Assembly (NCBI GenBank): GCA_947628685.1
Contig: CANRAT010000014.1
Span: 1 to 25,416 of the forward strand
Direction of reading: 5' to 3'
Origin: an uncultured Bacilli bacterium
GTDB taxonomy: Bacteria > Bacillota_I > Bacilli_A > RF39 > UBA660
Length of the DNA stretch: 25,416 bases
Part shown: in pieces, positions 21,470 through 25,416 of the stretch
Layout of the letters: every line of letters starts with the position of its first letter
Numbering within the stretch: the stretch's first letter is position 1
Notes under the pieces: model-generated
What the model was told of the DNA's origin: nothing
Seen by the model: the letters and a program-made list of their open reading frames with translations, nothing else
The model's database searches: none
Made by a program: the position numbers and the translations under genes

Positions 21470-22693
21470 GTGACATTATTTGAAGATTTAAAATGGAGAG
21501 GACTTATTAAAGACATAAGTTCTCCTGAAATCGAAAAAAAATTAAACGAAGAAAAATTAACATTTTATATAGGAACAGATCCAACTGCAGATTCTATGCA
21601 TATAGGTCATTTTTCATCATTTTTAATTGCAACTCGTCTTGCTAGATATGGACATAAACCTATTTTACTTATTGGTGGCGCAACTGGTCTTATTGGAGAT
21701 CCTAAACCATCAAAAGAACGCCCAATGATTTCAAAAGAAGAAGTAGAAAAGAATGTAGAAGGATTAACTCGTCAAGCAAAAGAAATATTTGGTTTTGAAG
21801 TAGTAAATAATTACGAATGGACTAGGGATATTAATATAATAGATTTCTTAAGAGATTATGGTAAATACATAAATGTTAATTACATGCTTGATAAAGATAT
21901 AATAAAAAGAAGACTTGAATCTGGAATAACTTTTTGTGAATTTGCATACACTCTTTTACAAGGTATGGATTTCGTACATTTATATGAAACTAAAGGAGTT
22001 ACCCTTCAAGTAGCGGGTTCAGATCAATGGGGCAATATAACAACAGGTATTGAAATCGCACGTAAAAAAAATGATGTAGAACTCTTTGGTATGACTATGC
22101 CACTTGTAGTAGATTCAAATGGAGTAAAATTTGGAAAAACTGAAGGGAATGCACTATGGCTTGATAAAGATAAAACATCTAGTTATGAGTTATATCAATA
22201 TTTAATCAATACAAGCGATACATGTGTTATAGACTATCTTAAAAAATTAACATTTTTATCACGTGAAGAAATAGAAAATATAGAAAAGAAACATATAAAG
22301 TCACCTGAGGAACGTATCGCCCAAAAAAATCTTGCAAAAGAAGTAATAACATTCTTGCATGGAAGTGAGGAGTATGAAAAAGCACTCAAGATGAGTGAAG
22401 TATTATTTAGTGGTGATGTTAGTACACTAAATAGTGAAGAGATAAAAATATGCTTTAAGGGTGTTCCTACATTTGATATAAATGAAAAACTTACTTTAAT
22501 CGATGCACTTGTAAATAATAATATAGCATCTTCAAAAAGAGAAGCAAGAGAATTTTTATCAAATAATGCAATAAGTATAAATGGTAATATTGTAACAGAT
22601 GAGAGTTTAATAATAAATGATTTTGCTATAGATAATAAAGTAATATTAATAAGACGTGGTAAGAAAAAATACTTTCTAGGTCTAATCAAGTAA
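21470..22693 (+). CDS. tyrS: Tyrosyl-tRNA synthetase
   Basis: Attaches tyrosine to tRNA-Tyr. 407 residues. Class I core with 'FYIGTDPTADSMHIGH', where the HIGH motif is H44-I-G-H47, then 'LIGGATGLIGDP', the tyrosine-binding 'GSDQWGNI', and the KMSKS equivalent K220-F-G-K-T224. A C-terminal S4 RNA-binding domain covers about 340-400 ('EAREFLSNNAISINGNIV'). Start GTG 21470 follows AAGGAGG, which lies in the end of deoC, so the two are coupled. Controlled by the T-box upstream of deoC. Confidence 0.96.
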   Translation: MTLFEDLKWRGLIKDISSPEIEKKLNEEKLTFYIGTDPTADSMHIGHFSSFLIATRLARYGHKPILLIGGATGLIGDPKPSKERPMISKEEVEKNVEGLTRQAKEIFGFEVVNNYEWTRDINIIDFLRDYGKYINVNYMLDKDIIKRRLESGITFCEFAYTLLQGMDFVHLYETKGVTLQVAGSDQWGNITTGIEIARKKNDVELFGMTMPLVVDSNGVKFGKTEGNALWLDKDKTSSYELYQYLINTSDTCVIDYLKKLTFLSREEIENIEKKHIKSPEERIAQKNLAKEVITFLHGSEEYEKALKMSEVLFSGDVSTLNSEEIKICFKGVPTFDINEKLTLIDALVNNNIASSKREAREFLSNNAISINGNIVTDESLIINDFAIDNKVILIRRGKKKYFLGLIK

Positions 22694-22715
22694 CTACTAA
22701 ATGTAGTTATTTTTT
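22691..22715 (+). terminator. Rho-independent terminator of deoC-tyrS
   Basis: TAACTAC (22691-22697) pairs with GTAGTTA (22703-22709) over TAAAT, followed by six Ts. The stop codon is in the stem. The deleted tnpB element begins right after. Confidence 0.8.
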
Positions 22716-22816
22716 CATCTATTATGAAAGTGCTTGGTAAAAAATATAAAAAAGTAGGCAAAATATATTTACAAACATTTGTTTGCATGATATAATTATC
22801 TTATCGAGGTGATATG

Positions 22817-23109
22817 ATGAACATTATAAAGGGTTTATATTTAGATTATATCCTAACTTAGAGCAACAAAAGTTAATAGAAAAGTCGTTTGGCTGTTCAA
22901 GATTTATATATAATTATTTTTTAGATAAGTATTCAAACTTTATAAATGCATATAAATATTGTAATGAATTAAAAGATTTAAGAATAAGAAAGTGGGAATG
23001 TCCAAACTGTTTAAACTTAAATGAAAGAGATTATAACGCAAGTATAAATATAATGTTTGAAGGTTTAAAATTATATATGAAGAATGGCTTAGAACTGCAA
23101 GTCAAGTAA
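22817..23109 (+). pseudogene. tnpB: Remnant of tnpB
   Basis: The start ATG and first codons match the intact copy, but one base is lost within the first 12 codons, which brings in a TAG at 22859-22861. About 54 N-terminal codons are then followed, after the 849-base (283-codon, in-phase) deletion, by the C-terminal part from about codon 336 with the second zinc Cys pair and D-Y-N-A-S-I-N-I. RuvC motifs I and II and the first zinc pair are gone, so no nuclease can be made. The third motif is closer to consensus than in the full copy, so the parent was a sibling rather than that exact copy. Confidence 0.85.
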
Positions 23110-23241
23110 AATTTTGACTAATTAAAAATGTATTATGGTAGCGACTATCCGAAGTTGGTCTATGGAGAGGCAAAGTCTCAATGAAGTAGAAAAAAATGCC
23201 AGTGATGGCATTTAGGTCAAAATTTATTTTGACTTTTGTTC
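23060..23241 (+). ncRNA. Second omega RNA copy in the deleted element
   Basis: Matches 14090-14271 with two changes in the non-coding part (TATGGTAGCG against TAGGGTAGCA). Both end stems are intact: AAATGCCA with TGGCATTT and GTCAAAA with TTTTGAC. The guide would start at 23242 and overlap the promoter of the next gene. Confidence 0.6.
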
Positions 23242-23251
23242 AAAAAATATA

Positions 23252-23280
23252 TTGTTAAATTTTTATAAAAATTGTATAAT
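23252..23280 (+). promoter_or_regulatory. Promoter of the LtaS-like gene
   Basis: TTGTTA (23252-23257), a 17-base spacer and TATAAT (23275-23280), lying 11 bases beyond the right end of the deleted element. TAGGTAGTGAT precedes the ATG at 23300. Confidence 0.7.
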
Positions 23281-23299
23281 TATACTAGGTAGTGATGTT

Positions 23300-25252
23300 A
23301 TGGAAAAAAGAACGTATTACTTTTTAAGATTATTTTTAGTTACTTTAATAAGTCTATTATTTATAGAACTAACATTTAAAGTAATTGCATTTAAAAACAT
23401 ATTTGGATTAGAACTTGTTAGAATATTTATATTTTCTATAAGTGCAAGTTTAATAGTTGCCGCTATAACAAGTTTTTTAAATAAAAAATTAAGTAAGATA
23501 CTAGTATCTATATTTGTATTTTTAGTAGGATTTTATGCATTATTACAACTTACATTTAATAATTTACTTGGGAACTTTATGTCACTTAACGCAAGTAGTG
23601 GTGGTGGACTTTCAAGAGTTGTATCACAAATACCAGAATTTATAAAATCTATAAGATTTGAATATTTAATTGTTTTTTTACCATTTATAGTATTACTTGT
23701 ATTATTTATTAAATCTAAAAGTTTATTAGTATATGAAAGACCTACTAAATTAAGGGTAATACTTATAATAATAATTATTATAGCAAGTGAACTTTTAGGA
23801 AAATTATCAGTTAATTTAAGCATATTTGAAGATAAAAATCAAATTAAATCTAATAAAGATTTATATAGAGCACCAACACTTTTAAGTTTGTCATTAAAAG
23901 AGTTTGGAGCACTCAAATTCTTTGAAAGAGATATTATTTATATGATTAATCCAGATGATGGTTATTCACTTGAAATAGATAAATCTAATAGCGAACCTAC
24001 AGTTAGTGAACCTGACTATAAAAGAGAAATAGATGATAGTAGTTTTAAGGAACTTTTAAATTCTGAAACTAATTCTACTATAAAAGAATTACATGAGTAT
24101 TTTATAAGTCAAAATGTAACTCCAAAAAATGAATATACAGGCATTTTTAAAGATAAAAATTTAGTACTTATTATGGTTGAAGCACTAGATTTAATTGCAA
24201 TAAACGAAGAACTCACACCAACACTTTATAAATTAAGTAAAGAAGGGTGGTATTTTGATAACTATTATACACCTCGTTATAGTTGTACAACAGGTGAAAG
24301 TGAATATATAGCAGAAACATCAATAATACCATCATCAACAGTTTGTACACCAAATACTTATGTAAGTAATAACTATTCTACAGCAATTTTTAATCTATTT
24401 AAAAACAGTGGTTATTACACTTCTTCATATCACAGTTGGAGAGATGAATTTTATGCAAGAACTAAACTTCATAAAAATATGGGCTCAGAACTTTATATGG
24501 ATTATGATTCACTTAAAATGTCTAATATTTTAGGTTGGCCACTTGATACTGAAATGTTTAATAATGCATATCCATATTATAGCGATAAAGATAAATTCTT
24601 TACATTCTATATAACATCAAGTACACATTTCCCATATGATTACGATACGACAGTTACTAAAAAACATTGGGATAAGGTCAAAAATACTGATTATCCAGAT
24701 TTAGTTAAAAGATATATGGCTAAGGCAATTGAACTTGATGAAGGTATTAAATTACTTATGGATAAACTTAAGAATGATGGAAAATTAGACGATACTGTAA
24801 TAGTTATATTTGGAGATCACCATCCACTAAATATGCCTCTTAAATATTTAGACGAATATTCAAGTATAGATAGATATGAAGATTTTAATATGGATAGATT
24901 GCCTTTTATAATTTATAATAGTGAAGAAGATGCTAAAGTTATAGAAAAGACATCTAGTACATTTGATATATTACCAACTATTGCTAATCTTTTTGATTTA
25001 AATTATGACCCAAGATATTATATGGGTGTTGATGTGTTTTCAGATGAAGAGACTATAGTAATATTTACAAATGGAAGTTGGTTAACAGATAAAGCACTTT
25101 ATGATTCATCAACTAATACATATAAGTCATTAAAAGGTGATTTAGATCAAAAATATATAGAATCTATAAACAAAAAAGTAAATGACAAATTTTATGTATC
25201 AAATAAAGTACTTACTCTTGATTATTTTAAATATAGGTTTAAAGCACAATAA
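23300..25252 (+). CDS. LtaS-family phosphoglycerol transferase (lipoteichoic acid synthase-like sulfatase)
   Basis: 650 residues, the usual length. Five N-terminal membrane helices (to about residue 180), a linker, then an extracellular sulfatase-type domain. Metal and catalytic residues by position: E294 in L-I-M-V-E-A, the nucleophile Thr at 330 or 331 in S-C-T-T-G-E-S-E-Y, His in S-S-T-H-F-P-Y, and D506-H507 in F-G-D-H-H-P. Enzymes of this family move glycerol phosphate from phosphatidylglycerol to lipoteichoic acid or to other surface glycans; which of these applies is not clear, since the Thr loop (CTTGESE) differs from the Staphylococcus form (TSDxE). ATG 23300 is chosen for its ribosome site over an in-frame upstream start at the promoter. 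It stands alone. Confidence 0.88.
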   Translation: MEKRTYYFLRLFLVTLISLLFIELTFKVIAFKNIFGLELVRIFIFSISASLIVAAITSFLNKKLSKILVSIFVFLVGFYALLQLTFNNLLGNFMSLNASSGGGLSRVVSQIPEFIKSIRFEYLIVFLPFIVLLVLFIKSKSLLVYERPTKLRVILIIIIIIASELLGKLSVNLSIFEDKNQIKSNKDLYRAPTLLSLSLKEFGALKFFERDIIYMINPDDGYSLEIDKSNSEPTVSEPDYKREIDDSSFKELLNSETNSTIKELHEYFISQNVTPKNEYTGIFKDKNLVLIMVEALDLIAINEELTPTLYKLSKEGWYFDNYYTPRYSCTTGESEYIAETSIIPSSTVCTPNTYVSNNYSTAIFNLFKNSGYYTSSYHSWRDEFYARTKLHKNMGSELYMDYDSLKMSNILGWPLDTEMFNNAYPYYSDKDKFFTFYITSSTHFPYDYDTTVTKKHWDKVKNTDYPDLVKRYMAKAIELDEGIKLLMDKLKNDGKLDDTVIVIFGDHHPLNMPLKYLDEYSSIDRYEDFNMDRLPFIIYNSEEDAKVIEKTSSTFDILPTIANLFDLNYDPRYYMGVDVFSDEETIVIFTNGSWLTDKALYDSSTNTYKSLKGDLDQKYIESINKKVNDKFYVSNKVLTLDYFKYRFKAQ

Positions 25253-25263
25253 AATGTGCTTTT
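25241..25263 (+). terminator. Weak terminator of the LtaS-like gene
   Basis: AAAGCACA (25241-25248) pairs with TGTGCTTT (25255-25262) over ATAAAA, with only a short T-run. The stop codon lies in the loop. Confidence 0.6.
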
Positions 25264-25416
25264 AATATCTATAAAAACACTATAATCAGTTATTAAATGA
25301 ATTTATATTGAATAAATTTAAAGGAAATGTTATAGAATAGTTACTATTCACAGCCCATTAAAAATAAATAAATAAAAATATAGGAAAAAAGTAACAAGTT
25401 ATGCACTAAAGTATGT
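25264..25416. other. Intergenic end of the window
   Basis: AT-rich, with a TATAAT near 25285 and no ribosome site plus ORF long enough to call. Nothing further recognised. Confidence 0.4.

Larger units (their letters stand above)
22717..23241 (+). mobile_element. Internally deleted derivative of the tnpB element (about 525 bp)
   Basis: Both ends match the 12893-14271 copy. The left 265 bases and right 272 bases are kept, with 849 bases missing between two copies of the 12-base TAAAAGATTTAA; a single copy remains at 22970-22981. The right part has about six substitutions in 272 bases. It has no transposase and no working tnpB but keeps the omega RNA region, like a MITE-sized relic. Confidence 0.85.

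Noticed and set aside
22234..22788. 184-codon minus-strand frame over the end of tyrS
   Set aside because: It is antisense to the S4 domain of tyrS and its terminator, with no recognisable domain and no start signal.
1..25416. CRISPR arrays, tRNA or rRNA genes
   Set aside because: No regularly spaced repeats and no cloverleaf or rRNA-like sequence were found on reading both strands.

Overview
The window is AT-rich (coding and intergenic DNA alike), uses TGA as a stop codon (for example at 7572-7574 and 18500-18502), and carries strong GGAGG or GGTGAT ribosome sites and many rho-independent terminators. The gene set (Bacillus-type TmcAL, YceD-L32, a Tyr T-box, a LtaS-like enzyme, a C39 bacteriocin exporter) points to a low-GC Bacillota, probably an uncultured gut Bacilli lineage related to RF39 or Erysipelotrichia. 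The taxonomic placement is inference.

Layout. 1-184 is the tail of an Rpn-type nuclease gene. 254-4979 is an operon of fmt, a membrane-anchored protein of unknown function, a CtpE-like P-type cation ATPase and a ZIP metal transporter. 5060-8043 is a bacteriocin locus: a C39 peptidase/ABC exporter, a short accessory protein, two double-glycine leader peptides and an overlapping small hydrophobic ORF. 8053-9120 holds two divergently arranged membrane proteins (TIGR04086-like and DUF421). 9159-12873 holds uppS, a small membrane protein, a cysteine desulfurase overlapping a pentapeptide-repeat protein, and folD. 12893-14271 is an IS605-family element with only tnpB and its omega RNA. 14274-14559 looks like a type I toxin-antitoxin unit. 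tmcAL (minus strand) then diverges from yceD-rpmF.

16605-19993 is the highlight: a complete diversity-generating retroelement (DGR). Its target is a type IV prepilin-like protein with a C-terminal DUF6273/C-type-lectin-like domain ending in the variable repeat (VR, 17705-17813). Then follow an Avd-like accessory gene, the template repeat (TR, 18560-18668) inside a non-coding RNA with its own terminator, and a DGR-type reverse transcriptase. VR and TR differ at 17 of 37 template adenines but at only 3 of 72 other positions. The target's promoter has a run of ten Gs between the -35 and -10 boxes, so expression may be switched by slipped-strand mispairing on top of the sequence diversification.

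20102-22693 holds a lipoprotein gene and a tyrosine T-box riboswitch that leads an unusual deoC-tyrS operon. 22717-23241 is an internally deleted derivative of the same tnpB element that keeps both ends and the omega RNA. 23300-25252 encodes a LtaS-family phosphoglycerol transferase. All calls come from reading the sequence; no database search was run.
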